From assembly GCA_905221605.1 (NCBI GenBank), contig CAJNDS010001724.1, positions 425,978-489,977 of the forward strand: a stretch of DNA of 64,000 nt, read 5' to 3'. Below are positions 33,503 through 45,900 of this stretch, in pieces. Positions within the stretch are counted from its first letter, which is position 1. Every line of letters begins with the position of its first letter. Origin of the DNA: Symbiodinium natans. Taxonomy: Eukaryota; Sar; Dinophyceae; Suessiales; Symbiodiniaceae. The notes under the pieces were generated by a model that made no database searches, had not been told where the DNA came from, and worked only from the letters and a program-made list of their open reading frames with translations. The position numbers and the translations under genes were made by a program.

Positions 33503-34981
33503 GTTTAGGGTTTAGGGTTTAGGGTTTAACTTTCTCCGCCAAGTGTGAGGGTTCAGGCGCGATGTACCAAGCAACAACATCATGTGAATCGTATCGCATG
33601 CCTGAAGGGACTAGGACCCGGAGTAGGCCCTTGTAGGGTTGGGGTTCCCTTCTCATCCCCTTAAACCAGAAAGGGTACCCTTTTTACTCCTAGGCTACTC
33701 CTGGGTCTAGGGGACCTCTAAGGGGTTTTGGTTGAGGGCTTAGGCTGTAGGGATTAAGGGACATGCCGGACATATGTTCGGTGTGGGTGTTGCGCCGTGG
33801 GTCAGCCGAGGGAAGGTACCCAAGCACATGCCAAGATGCCGACACTACCATCTTGACTGCTTCATAAACCCTAAACTCTAAACCCTAACCCTAGACCCTA
33901 AACCCTACATACCCCTGAGGCAGGAACATCGGCATGCTTATCTTGCACATCTCGCCTTCAGGGTATGTATGGTTTGCACGCAACCCCCTGAAACCATGTG
34001 CCGGGAGCACAAGTTTTTGTCCCATACTTCTTGGTGGGCGACAGCATTCCCGAGCTCCCTAAACCCTAAACCCTAAACCCTAAACCCTCAACCCTAAACC
34101 CTAAACCCTAAACCCTAAACCCTAAACCCTAAACCCTAAACCCTAAACCCAAATCCTAAACCAAAAAACCTTAACCCTTAACCCTAAATCGCACAACTTC
34201 CAAGGAGCTTGCAGTCACCAGGTAGGCCCTTCCTTGGGGGCCAAATGAACCCTAACATTGGGGCCTCAGACCCTCTACTACAAAACAAACCCTTATAATG
34301 TACATGAGCCCAAAACCCGAAATCCCTTCAGGGTTCATTTAATCCCGTTGGGTTTAAGAGGATCATATTTGGGATTCGTTCAGCAGGTTTTTGAAGGGCC
34401 AACCTGGGTCAAAGCGGATTTGGGTTTAGGGTTTATAGGGTTTAGGATTCAGGGTTCAGGGTTCAGGGTTTAGGGTTTAGGGTTTAGGGTTTAGGGTTTA
34501 GGGCCCCACTGGCCAGGCGCAGTGCGAGGGTCGGAGCGGCCGACCGCTGGCAGCTCGGCGCCTTGCCTCAGAACAAGGGAGGTTTCGAGAGCCGTTGATC
34601 TTAGGAGGGTTTAGGGTTTAGGGTTTCGGGTTTGAGTCGGGTCTTCTAGGACCGAAGGAAGGGCCTTATTCCCTTTGTTTAGTTTTTTCGCCCCCTTACA
34701 AGCTCCTTTAAACAGAAAGGGCGCGCTTTTTCGGGTTTTCAGGGTTGCGGGTGCCAATGAACTCAATGGGTACTTTCGAATGCTTGCTATGAAACAGAGT
34801 ACGGAGATTTTAAGGTTTTGGGAATAGGCCTATACGTAGAGGGCATAGGGTCCCATTGTCTTTAGGCGCCATCTGAGGGGGCTGGAAGTTTCAAAGGGCT
34901 CTCTCTATCTCTATATATATATATATATCTCTCTCTCTCTCTCTCTCGCTCTCTCTCCCTCCCTCCCTCCCTCCCTCTCTC

Positions 34982-35022
<41 letters not shown>

Positions 35023-35956
35023 TCGGGTCTCTAGTGAACCAAGAACTCCACACCTTATAAGATCTTCGGATGGGCGTTGAGGGTTTGAGGGTTTTAAGGG
35101 TTTAGGGCTGCGGTCGTTCAGGCCCGAAAGTACGGAGCGCCAAGCGCCTGAGAGAGAGAAAGAGGAGAGGGAAGGAGGGGGAGAGGGGGAGAATGGGAGA
35201 ATGGGGGAGACGGGGAGATGGGGGAGAGGGGGAGAGAGCGAGAGAGCGAGAGAGGGAGAGAGGGAGAGAGGGAGAGAGGGAGAGAGGGAGAGAGGGACTG
35301 TATTGAGTAGCATGATGGGAAAAAAGGGGGGGGGGGAGNNNNNNNNNNNNNNNNNNNNNNNNNNNNNNNNNNNNNNNNNNNNNNNNNNNNNNNNNNNNNN
35401 NNNNNNNNNNNNNNNNNNNNNNNNNNNNNNNNNNNNNNAAAGGTCATGGTCGGCGACACGGCTGCCACCCTTCAGCTAAACCCCTAGACCCCAAACCCCT
35501 AAACCCGAAACCCTAAACCCTAAACCCCTAGCCTAGACCCTCGACCAGGGGCTTGTTTTGCACCGCACGACTTGTTATCAGGAGCCGATCGACAGAAGTC
35601 CTGACGAAACTCAGCCTTCGACCCTTTGCACCCTGAAACTGAGCCACCCGTGCTGCTATCTCTATTTTTTTAGTTTAGGGTTTTGGGCTCTTCTCCCCTA
35701 CACCTTTCATCCTCACCGCAGCACCTTGCCGAGGAAAGCTGTTCCCTATTAACCCTGGCCTTGAACCCCAAAGCCTCTTCTTTATCAGCTATTTCCGGTG
35801 TGTTGACATCGGAAATCAACAGTCGATCCTAGAAGCCCTCTCGGGTTTAGGAGTTAGGGCTTTAGGTTCTTTAGGGTGTAGGTCGGCCCAAAACCCTAAA
35901 CCCGAAACCCTAAACGCATCTAAACCCTAAACCCCAAGCCCTAAACCTGGGGTAAG
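33503..35956. other. Repeat-rich spacer with an assembly gap
   Basis: Family E sequence at 33607-33722 (AGGACCCGGAGTAGGCCCTT ... CTCCTGGGTCTAGG) and 34650-34735, CCCTAAA array at 34065-34155, CT/GA microsatellites at 34900-35030 and 35150-35320, and 100 N at 35339-35438. Island 35560-35760 gave no clear exon. Confidence 0.6.
35339..35438. other. Assembly gap (100 N)
   Basis: One hundred N bases, a conventional scaffold gap size, next to GA-rich and G-rich sequence that is hard to assemble. True length is unknown. Confidence 1.
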
Positions 35957-36692
35957 GTGGAGGTGATCAACGCGGAGAACTTGCCGCGGGAGGCTTCGTA
36001 GAAAACGCGGGTTCGGCGTTCCCATTTCGGGCCGGTGCTAGGGGCGAAGTGACTGGGACCTAGGTTGATTTCTAAAGGGTAGTATCACAGACACGCAGGT
36101 AAGACACATGCATATGGAGGTTTCTCTAAGTATCCTGCCTCAGTTCAGTTCCTTGAGACCCGAACACCTGGGTCCATGTAGACCAAAGACCATCCGCACA
36201 CAACGTTCTCCGGGCTTTGGGCTTTAGGGTTTGAGATTTAGGGTTTAGGGTTATTAGGGTTTAGGGTTAGGGTTTAGGGTTAGGGTTAACCCCTGAAATT
36301 GCTGCTGTTCGAAGCGTGTTTGCTTGCGGTTCGGGTGCATGTGGTCTGATAGGGGTGCGAGCAGGCAGACCTCTGGAATGATGTAATAGGGTTGCCATTG
36401 TGTTGGGTCAAGGCTACTTGGGCATACATGGGTCTGTACTTTGTGTGTGTGTGTGTGTGTTGTGGTGTGTGTGTGTGAGGGAGTGATGCTGTGGTTGGTT
36501 ATTTCAGTGGATGAAGTTGTCTTGCCCTAAACATGCTGTATGCCCTGCAAAGTGGAGTTCGGTTCAGCTAGGCAGGAGGCAAACAAAACCCCTTAAACGC
36601 CAGGACCTGTGCATCTTTGAGGGCACCTCTGATCCGTTCGTGGAGGTCAGTCTTCTTCTCTTCACTTAGGGCTAAGAGTCTTGGTACCCCCC

Positions 36693-36723
<31 letters not shown>

Positions 36724-39489
36724 ATGCTACCCTTACTTTTTTTTTTTTTTTTTTTTTTTTTGGGGGGGGGGGGGGGGGGTTCTGGGTTCTCTAAAAAAGC
36801 AACTAACCCCAACACCTTATAGGACGGTTGCTGGGCCACCACGGAGTGTTGGGTTCAGGTTCTATAGGGCGTTGAAGCCTTGGTGTTTGACGTTGTGAAG
36901 ATCCACTCTTTGCAGCTCGGTGCTTTAGATCTTCTGGCTGAGGGCTTTCTAAACTCTCGCATGGGTTTCTCAGTCATGTGCCTTGGGATCGTGGTCACAC
37001 GGTTGTGGCAGGGACTTTGTAGGGCCAGCCGGAAGGGAATCAGGATGAACGGCCACCAGGTTTCAGGGCTTGGGGTTTGAAAACTTGCGTTGGGGTATAA
37101 AACCTAAACCCGAAACCCAAGAGAATAGAGTTTAGGGTTTAGGGTTTTAGAGTTTAGGGTCCTGGGCCAGGCTTCGGAGAAGCTACTGCAGATTCTGAGC
37201 ACGTGAAGCCCCAAGAGATCCACCGACATGTATTTGCCACTGTGCTCTTCACTCAAGACCCGTCGAGGGATCACACCACAACTTTTTTCTTGGCCCCCAG
37301 AACAGGTTGGGATTAGGGTTTAGGGTTGACGGTTTATCGGGTTTAGGGCTAGGGTTTCCCTCCCACCCCACACAGATTTGCTCCTTCATTCCTCTCGTCT
37401 GCCCACTGGGGCGGGCAGGTCGTCGCGACCTCCGCGAATGGGTTCTGCTTCCGCCAGCAGAGCAAGGTGCAAATAAGGACCCGAAGTGCGCTTGGGGGGA
37501 TGGCTTAGCATATCATGACATGTCCCCAGGACTATGTAGAGAGTTTCGAATGTCTCAAGTTTCGAATGCCTCAAAGTGTCCGTAGCCAAGGGTAGCTACA
37601 TGGTCCCTTAATGTGGTTGGAGTACGGGCCCTTGGGGTTATGGAGTATATAAATCGTACGCCCCTTATCAGGGCCTATATATTTGTGGACCATGTAATAA
37701 CCCTTAGACCTTAAGCCCAAACCGTTTCACGTTGTTCAGGTGTTGCAGGTGTTCCGTGCCGCGCCATCTGTTTTTGCGAGTCTGCAATTTTCTCCTCAGA
37801 GACTGCACGCTCTCGCCCTAGTATTTTCTTCTTATCATCCCTATTATGCTTTTGTATATACACTTCAATGCACCTGTGCATAAATTCGCGTGCCCATTGT
37901 GCAAAATGTCATTTGACCATTTTGATGTGCCGGGGTCGAAAGACATCATCCGAGACTCGCGCTTGCTGATGAAGGGTTGAGGGCGCGGATTAGGGTTTGG
38001 GGTCAGGGGTCAGGGTTGTCGGAGAGTCCCGGTAGAAGAAAGGTTTAGAGGTTAAGGCCAGCGAGACACCGTGATGCCTGGGGGTCGGGCTGGACGTGCA
38101 ATGCCACTCATGCCACCATCAGGGGACCGGTGCTGCAACGATCGCTACACCGCCAAACTCCAACACACTTGTCAAGGTATGCTCTCGAAGCAAGATTAGA
38201 CCTAGGCCATTTGCTTCAGGGCCCCCCCCCCCCCAAGAAAAAAAGGACGCAACAACAATTCTCATTAGGGCAATACAGGGATTTCATGTTTTCGGTGTGT
38301 CTTAAGCAATTCGTCCTTCACGCTGCCGTGGTCTGCATGCAAACTCTTCCTACTGCAGTCCCGCTCCGCAGTGCGGGTGGCAGACCCTTCCTACTTCATA
38401 GTTGCTGAGTGAGTAGGGTTTAGGGTTTAGGGTTTAGGGTTTAGGGTTTAGGGTTTAGGGTTTAGGGTTTAGGGTTACTTCACACTTTTTGGGATACTAT
38501 AATCCCCTATAGAACTGAAAAGTGTAGACTTTTTTTGGGGGGCTTATGAACTCAGCAACGAAGACTTGGAGGTTCATGTGTTGTTCTACGTGGGATCCTA
38601 AGTATGGTAGGTGTACTTATCTACTTCTCACCCTATATGTTGGGGGCACTTCGAACCCGAAGTATAGCTAGCTTCCCATGAACATCCTTCCTACCATATG
38701 GTCACGTCCCTAAATTAGGGTCCCTTTTTGGTGTCCTCATTATATCCCTAAACCCGAAAAAATTAGCCCTAAACCCTAAAAGCCCTAAACCCTAAAAGCC
38801 CTAAACCCTAAGCCCGAATTTAGAGCACTGACCATATGGACCCCATGGTGCCGCTTTCGCAGGACTCTGAACCCGAAGTGGTCCGAGGTCTTTGAGCTCC
38901 CGGTCGCCAGGAGCGGTTTAGGGTTTAGGGTTTAGGGTCTAGGGTCTAGGGTCTAGGGTTAAGGGTTTAGGGTTTAATGCCGGCTTGAGATGGCCTAGGG
39001 AGAGGGCTTTCGTGTTGCTTTGCAGCTTCTCCCGAAAGGCCAGTTGTCTTGAGACGTGTCTTCTCTCATCGCTTGTCTGCGCCTTTTCGCACTTCGTTGT
39101 AGAGCCGCTGCTTCCTGGCCTTATGCGAGCGAAGCATAGGGCTGAACCACAAGCTGCCCCCAAACCCTAGGGTTTAGGGTTTAGGGTTTAGGGTTTAGGG
39201 TTTAGGGTTACCCTTTGTCAGCCACGCAGGACGCCAGATGCTCTCAAAGAGGCTTTTGCCCCGCACCCGGGGCAGACGCAGCCAGGGTTCATGGTGCTCA
39301 AGGGAGTGAAGGTTTAGGGTTATTAAGCCCCAAGCCGTAAACCCTAAACCCTAAACGCTAAACCCTAAACGGGGTTCAAGCAGGCACTTGGGTGGGTTGA
39401 AGTAGTGCCCGCAGGGTTTCCTTTTCCGCACGAGCCAACGCGAGCCCGATGCAGAAAGGCTGCTGGGCACACCCTACTCGCGGCGTTAA
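35957..39489 (+). CDS. C2-domain protein
   Basis: Seen: 35957-35992 (VEVINAENLPRE), 36604-36645 (DLCIFEGTSDPFVE), 38863-~38915 (TLNPKWSEVFELPVARS), 39230-39311 (TPDALKEAFAPHPGQTQPGF) and 39415-39489 (GFLFRTSQREPDAERLLGT, ending TAA). A further exon-like piece at 38123-38176 (DRYTAKLQHTC) fits the strand before TLNP but not the phase. Known: V-x-V-I-x-A-x-NL, TSDPFVEV and TLNPKW-E-FEL are strands 1-4 of C2 domains, which bind phospholipid, often through calcium. Joining the first two exons calls for a GC donor after GAG at 35992. The gene appears to start near 35.9 kb or earlier; no initiator seen. Introns contain telomere units, a family G element and a family C element. Confidence 0.75.
38390..38565. 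mobile_element. Family G element carrying an expanded TTTAGGG array
   Basis: Termini AGTTGCTGAGTGAGTA and TATGAACTCAGCAACGAAG match the copy at 28741-28856, as do CACTTTTTGGG and GAACTGAAAAGTGTAGAC. Where that copy has one GTTTAGGG, this one has about nine TTTAGGG units (38413-38474). It lies in an intron of the C2 gene. Confidence 0.75.
38565..38690. mobile_element. MITE-like element, family C
   Basis: ACTTGGAGGTTCATGTG at the left and CCCATGAACATCC at the right, with inner AAGTATGGTAGGTGTACTT. It abuts the family G element, suggesting nested or targeted insertion. Confidence 0.65.
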
Positions 39490-39987
39490 TTGTTTGGGCT
39501 CACCCTAAACACTAAACCCTAAACCCTAAGCCCTAAACCCTAAGCCCAAACCCCAAACCCTCTTACTTACGTGGTCTCACTCCTCAGTTTGCCCTGTGGG
39601 GCCTTGCTAGGTTAGGTGCACTTTGTTGTTTGGGAACTCCCAATTTAAGATGGAGGCTGACACGGATAAGGAGCTTGAGATTCTACTGGTAGTGCTTTCT
39701 GTTTTTGATTTCAAAGGGCTTCGGGTTTCGGGTTTCTTCGGCTTGAGAAGAACAGTTGCAAACCTTCGTCCCAAGAAAAACCTAGCCCCCAGTTGTTCAA
39801 CGCATGAGCGCGTTTGGTGGGCCTTGAGCAAAACCTTTTTTCAAGGTAGTGCCCTTATCGTGCAGCTTCGTCCAGCCTATAGTGACTTATTGTGTTGCGC
39901 AGCCGCCGTTCGAAGAGCTGACGCTTGCAGCGCCTAGAGCTATAAGGTCGAGGACGTGCCGTCTTGAATGCCACAAAAATAGTCATC

Positions 39988-42900
39988 ATGAGCCATGGCC
40001 GTCGCTTGCAGCCTTTGCTGCTCCTCCCTCTTGCTGCAGCAGTGGTGCACATACCTCTCACTGCGAAGCATGGGCGCCGAGGGGCACTAGGTGCGAAGTT
40101 CCTGGGCACGCAGAATGTCACCAATTTCGTTGCGAACGGGTGGCAATCGGAAGCGGCACCATCAGACGTGTGCCTCAGCGGCATGAGCAGCAGCAATAGT
40201 CAGATATAGTCAGTCGTTCGGTTCTTAGCCACATGGGGGTTTCCGAAATTAGGGGTACCTTATTGGGGGTTCTTATTAGAAGGGAACCCTACTATATGGG
40301 GGGTCTATTTTAGGGCTCCCCTATTTTCGCAAACCCCCACACGACTTCGTGGTAGGATGTGCTCAGAAGTCCAGCCATAATGAATCGACGGGAGCACCCA
40401 AGGAACGTGCACTTGCGGAATCGGGAGACGTTCTACACTGCATCGATGCAGGCTCATTGCAGGGTTTAGGGTTTAGGAGTTTGGAGTTTAGGGTTTAGGG
40501 TTTAGGGTTTAGGGGTGGTGGCGGTCGATTTAAGGGCTTGTACAAGCCGTGCTCGTATCGTGCGCAAGAAGCGCGCGCGGGCCTTTGTGCAGCCGAAGCT
40601 CAGAACAACACTTGAGACGCAGTAAGAACCACACCTCAAGATCGCTGTTCGTAAAACTTGAGAAACCCCTAGGCCCTAAACATCCTTAATCCCTTAATAA
40701 CAACTAGTGAAAAGAACTGAGTTCATCTAACCCTAGACCCTAAACCCTAAACCCTTTAGGAGCTTGGGGTTTCCGACTCAATTTAGGGGCTTCGGCTGCG
40801 ACTTCGGGGGTCTAATTCGTCTAATTTGTAGTACCCTACCTGATAAACTTCCCATGAATTTCCAATTAGATTGTAGGACGCGCAGCTGGACCCTGAACCC
40901 AAACCCCAAACCCTAAACCCTACACCCTGAAACCCCGAAACCCAAAACCCCAAGCCCCAAACCCTAAACCCCAAACCCTAAACCCTAAACCCCAAACCCT
41001 AAACCCTACACCCTAAATCCAAACCCTAAACCCTAAACCCTACACCCTAAACCCTAAACCCTAAACCCTAAACCCCAAACCCTAAACCCTAAACCCTAAA
41101 CCCCAAACCCTAAACCCTAAACCCTAAACCCTAAACCCTAAACCCTAAACCCTAAACCCGCCATTTTGGTGTACCCCGGGAGGTCGGCACGCCGCCCGTC
41201 GCAGTGCGGATGCTGGTCGACTCGGGCTCCAGCAGCTCGGTTCGTGAATTTGGAGTCGTGCTTTTTTTTGGGTTTACCAATAGGGTTTAGGGTTTTGGAT
41301 TTAGGGTTTAGGTTTTAGGGTTTAGGGTGTAGGGTGTAGGGTTTAGGGTTTAGGGGTTGGGGCTTTAGGGTTTGGGGGTTGGGGGTTTAGTGTTTAGGGT
41401 TCGATGAACTCAGTTCTTTTCTCTAATTGTTTGTTTTAAGTGTTTCGGGTTCAGAATTTAGGGCTACAGGTTCGGGTTGCCTCATGAACTCCTAAACTAC
41501 TTGTGAAAGTTTAATCTCACAGAAACCGAATTAAGGCAACATGTGGCTGAAGCAGCGATCTGAATTCAGCATCATGGAGCTTGACTCCGTCGACTTTGAC
41601 CTCGGACTCAGGCAATGGGTTTAGGGTTTAGGGTTTAGGGTTTAGGGTTTAGGGTTTAGGGTTTAGGGTGTAGGGTGTAGGGTGTTTAGGGTTTAGGGCC
41701 CCTGCTTTGGGCAGTGGCTGGTGTTGCCTCAATTACTCTGGAAGCCTTGCCTGCCTTGTGCAAGCGTGAGCATCGAACCCTAAACCCCAAAACCTATTTG
41801 CCCCAAAGCCCCTAAATCCCCTAAAACCCTAAACCCCTGAAACCCCATAAGCCCTAAACCCCTAAAGCCCCTAAAGCCCTTAAGCTCGAAACCCTCAAAC
41901 CCCCGTAAAACTCCCACCCCCCCTCCCCTCCCCCTAAACCCTAAACCCCTAAAACCCTAACCCCTAAAACCCTAAACCCTAAACCCCTAAAACCCCGAAA
42001 AACCCTAAAACCCTAAGCCGCACCTCCCCCAAGTCTCTCGAAGCGCCAGGCCGCCCCCGGTGCACTTCACCTATGGCGTGGGCGATGCTCGGCACATCAA
42101 GTTTTGTTTAGGGTCCATGTCGCCCCAGATTAGGCTTGAGGGTTTGGGGTTTCGGGTTTAGGGTTTAGGGGTAGGGTTTAGGGTTTAGGGTTTAAGGTTT
42201 AAGGTTTAGGGTTTAGGGTTTAGGGTTTTGCGTGTCTTGAGGGGGCTTTAACGGGCATGGCGCATTCGGCCTTCGGCCGTGGCAAGGCAGGGTTCAGGTC
42301 CGGGGCTTGGGTTGGCTTTGAGTTGGTAGGGTTTAGGGTTTAGGGTTTCGGGTTGAGGGTTTAGGGTTTAGGGTTTAGGGTTTAAGTGCTTCAGCAAGGT
42401 TTACGGTTCGAGCTTAGGGTGCTCTGGCATGAAGCAGTTTCCAGGCTCAGAAGGGGCTTAGGGTTTGGTACCAGGGAGGGTTTTGGGGGCAGGTCGTGAA
42501 AGGTCTTCCCAGTCCAGCCAGAAATCCGGCCTAAACCCTAAACCCTTCCGGTTCTTCACCCAGCCGCCAGAGTAAGGAAATCTCCGGCGCAGCAGCGTCT
42601 GGCCAAGTATGCCTTGGCAGTCTCTGCGTGCCACACCAGGACCCAGAAAATCTCATGCTACCGCCGCCGGTTTAGGGTCAGGTTAGGGTTTAGGGTTTGG
42701 GGTTTAGGGTTTAGGGTTTAGGGTTTGGGGTTTAGGGTTTAGGGTTTAGGGCTTAGGGTTTAGGGTTTAGAGGTAACCTGCTGACCTTAGCATTCAGCTT
42801 AGTATAGCGGATGAAGGGATTGGGTGCCTTCTAGAATTCTTATATGAGGGGATTATAGAATCATAGAACCCGGAGCATCCTGCAATGTGAACCCTGTCCT

Positions 42901-45900
42901 GCACCAAGCCCCCCCGCCTCCTCAATGGTGCCTCGTGCTGACTGGTCTTCCAGAGTTTCTGTCCTTTCGGCCTCTGAGATCGTCCCTGCCGGTGTGGCTT
43001 GCTGCTTGGTTGTGGCATAAGAACAACTCAATGGCCAGCGTCTTGCCGACGGAAGCCATGGAAAGCTGCATGCGGGGTGTCGCTGCTCTGCTTTTTGGGA
43101 TGGAAATGCTCACTTGAAGGGTCGAGGGTATTTGATCAGCGTGATTCTATCCTTGGTAGCACAGTGGTACGCTTTACCCTTTCTTTTGGTTCTGGTTCTC
43201 TTAAAGTCGCTAACCCCAAAATAGGGTACCCTTATCATGAGATGGTTACTGGGCCAGCAAGCATCGCACTACGTGGGCCTGCCAGGATTTCCTGCTGGCG
43301 CAGGTGATCAATCATATTGGCAACTTGCAGCGCCTGGGATTAACTGGAAACCTTGTTTAGGGTTTAGGGTTTAGGGTTTAGGGTTTAGGGTTTAGGGTTT
43401 AGGGTTTAGGGATCTCCAGCCCTTGTAGCAGCATGTCTGGGAAGCTGCCGATCTGAAACCTGGTGATGTAAGCTTCCGATTGTGAAGAAGGCAAAGCATG
43501 GGCAAGTTGACTTCCCTAAGCCTTACTCAGCTACTCTGTGGTGCTTTACTGTAACTTCAGATCCTTAGCCTTTTTTGGGTTTATTGGGTTTCTGAATAAG
43601 GCAGCTAAAAAAAATATAGCTACCCTGCTAAGTGCAGCCAAGCCTTGAAGCCTAACCCTAAACCCTCAACTATCGTTCGGGGTGAAAACTGACCTTGGGT
43701 TCCAGATGTTGCGCTTCTTTGGCTGTTGGGAGTCCAAACCTCCACGAACGATACCGGCTCTAAAACACCCGAGAGCACCTCAGGGTTTAGGGTTTAGGGT
43801 TTAAGGTTTAGGGTTTAAGGTTTGGGGTTTAGGGTTTAGGGTTTAGGGTTTAGGGTTTAGGGTTTAGGGTTTAAGACCCAGGCGCAGAGCTTGAGGCCTG
43901 TAGGCCTGTAGGGCTTGACTATGCTTGGCAGCCCTTGGGATGTTTTTTTTTTCATATTTTCCCGGCCATGCAACCCAACAGTCTGCCATTCCGCTCCGGC
44001 GTTCCGTTTCCTTCGTTGTTGGGAATGTGCCCTTATTGGGTTTATAAGAGGATCAAATTTCCCTAAACTCAACCCTACACCCTAAACCTTAAACCTAAAC
44101 CCATATAGCGATTGAAGGTACAGCCTGGCCTGGATACCCTAAACCCTAAACCCTAAACCCTAAACCCCAACTCCCTCCCCAGCCCAGGGACTTCGATGGC
44201 TTCCTGGGCTTGGCCTTCCCGCAGATGCTGGATGTAGGCCCAACCAGGGTTTAGGGTTTAGGGTTTGGGGTTTAGGGCTTAGGGCTTGGGGTTTAGGGTT
44301 TAGGGCTTAGGGTTCAGGGTTTAGGGTTTAGCATGTAGGGTGTAGGGTTGAGGGTTCAGGGGTTCAAGGCTGGGGGTTTGGGAAGTTTGAGAAGTTTGGG
44401 AGGAGGGTTTGCGCGGCTCCAGGGGGGTCGAAGCATGTCACTGTCGGATCTCTTATTATCTCCGCAGCTCTTTTGCGTAAACCCTGAACCCTGAACCCTA
44501 AACCCTAAACCCCAAACCCTAAACCCTAAACCCGAAACCCGAAACCCGAAACCCTAACCCTCGAAACCCTAACCCTAAACCCAACCCCTATACCCTAAGC
44601 CCTAAACCCTAGACCCTACACCCTACCACTGGGAGGCCGAAGGACCTTTCTCCAGCAGCTGCAAGAAGAAGGCTGGTGGGGGTGTGGGTTCCAGGGACTT
44701 CTTGTCCTAAACCCTAAACCCTAAACCCTAAACCCTAAACTGTTTTTGGGTCGTCTTCTTTAAGGGGTGCCGTACTAGATAGGGGACCCAGAAAGGGGAC
44801 CCTAGTTTAGAGAACTATCCTTGTGTTAGGTTTGAGTTTTAGGGCTTCGGGCTATGGATGCTTGACCTGCGCAGTACACGAGCTCTGTAGTTGATAAGCC
44901 ACGCAAGGGCACGCATCCGATTAGCCTGCAGTGCTGGGACCCTTAGTAGGCCCTTATTCCCTTTTTTGAGGGAACCCCCTTTCAAATACCCCTGTAAAAC
45001 AAAAAGGGCACCCTTGTTATTCCTAGGTTACTCCTGGGTCTAGGCAGAAGGCTTCCAGGGCACGGGTCCCTACTCGCAACAGATCAGGGGTGGCAACTCC
45101 TTCTTCTTTGGGGGGGGGGGGGGGAAGGTTCCCCTCACACGATCTGATCTCTGAACCCCAAAAAAAAACCCGATGCCTGAAACAAACCCTAAGCCCCCCA
45201 AAATTCTCACACCTAAACCCTAAACCCTAAACCCTAAACCCTAAACCCTAAACCCTAAACCCTAAACCCTAAACCCTAAACCCTAAACCCTAAACCCTAA
45301 ACCCTAAACCCTAAACCCTAAACCCTAAACCCTAACCCCCCCCCCCAAAGTTCTCACACCCAGGCGGCTTTCGGAACCTGGGCTTCGCCCTGTGCCTCCG
45401 TGGGGAGCGGGGCTCGAGCTCACTTTCCTTGGGGGAGGTCGAGGACCTCATCCAGGACTGCGTGCAGGGTTGAGGGTTTGGGGCTTGGGGTTTAGGGTTT
45501 AGGGTTTAGGGTTTGGGGTTGAGGGTTTGGGGTTTAGGGTTTAGGGTTTAGGGTTTAGGGTTTAGGGTTTAGGGTTAGGGTGAGGTTGGGGACCTCGTCC
45601 AGGACTGCGTGAAGGTTTTAGGGGAGTTTTGGGGGTTGGTTCCAGGGTGGATTCAGGGACTAGGGTTTAGGGGTTTAAGGTTTTAAGGTTTTCGGGAGTT
45701 TAGGGTTTCGGGTTCGGTTTTTGGGTTTGGTTAGGGTTTCCAGCATTCCAGGGCTGAAGCCGGGCTTTTGAAAAGGTCGAAGGCCCATAGCCCGGATGAG
45801 CAAGGGTTTCAGTTTAGGTTCAGCATGTATTGGGGTTTGGGTACCCGAGGTTTACTTAGCCTAGGGCATGCCCGGCTTGGGTAATCACACCACCCTGACC

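Noticed and set aside
34862-35479. GA/CT-derived frames and frames running through the N gap
   Set aside because: Simple-sequence translation and undefined bases; not genes.
36700-36780. Possible gene in poly-C/poly-A/poly-T/poly-G stretch
   Set aside because: Homopolymer run, likely slippage or assembly-prone; the encoded Pro/Phe/Gly runs are not credible.
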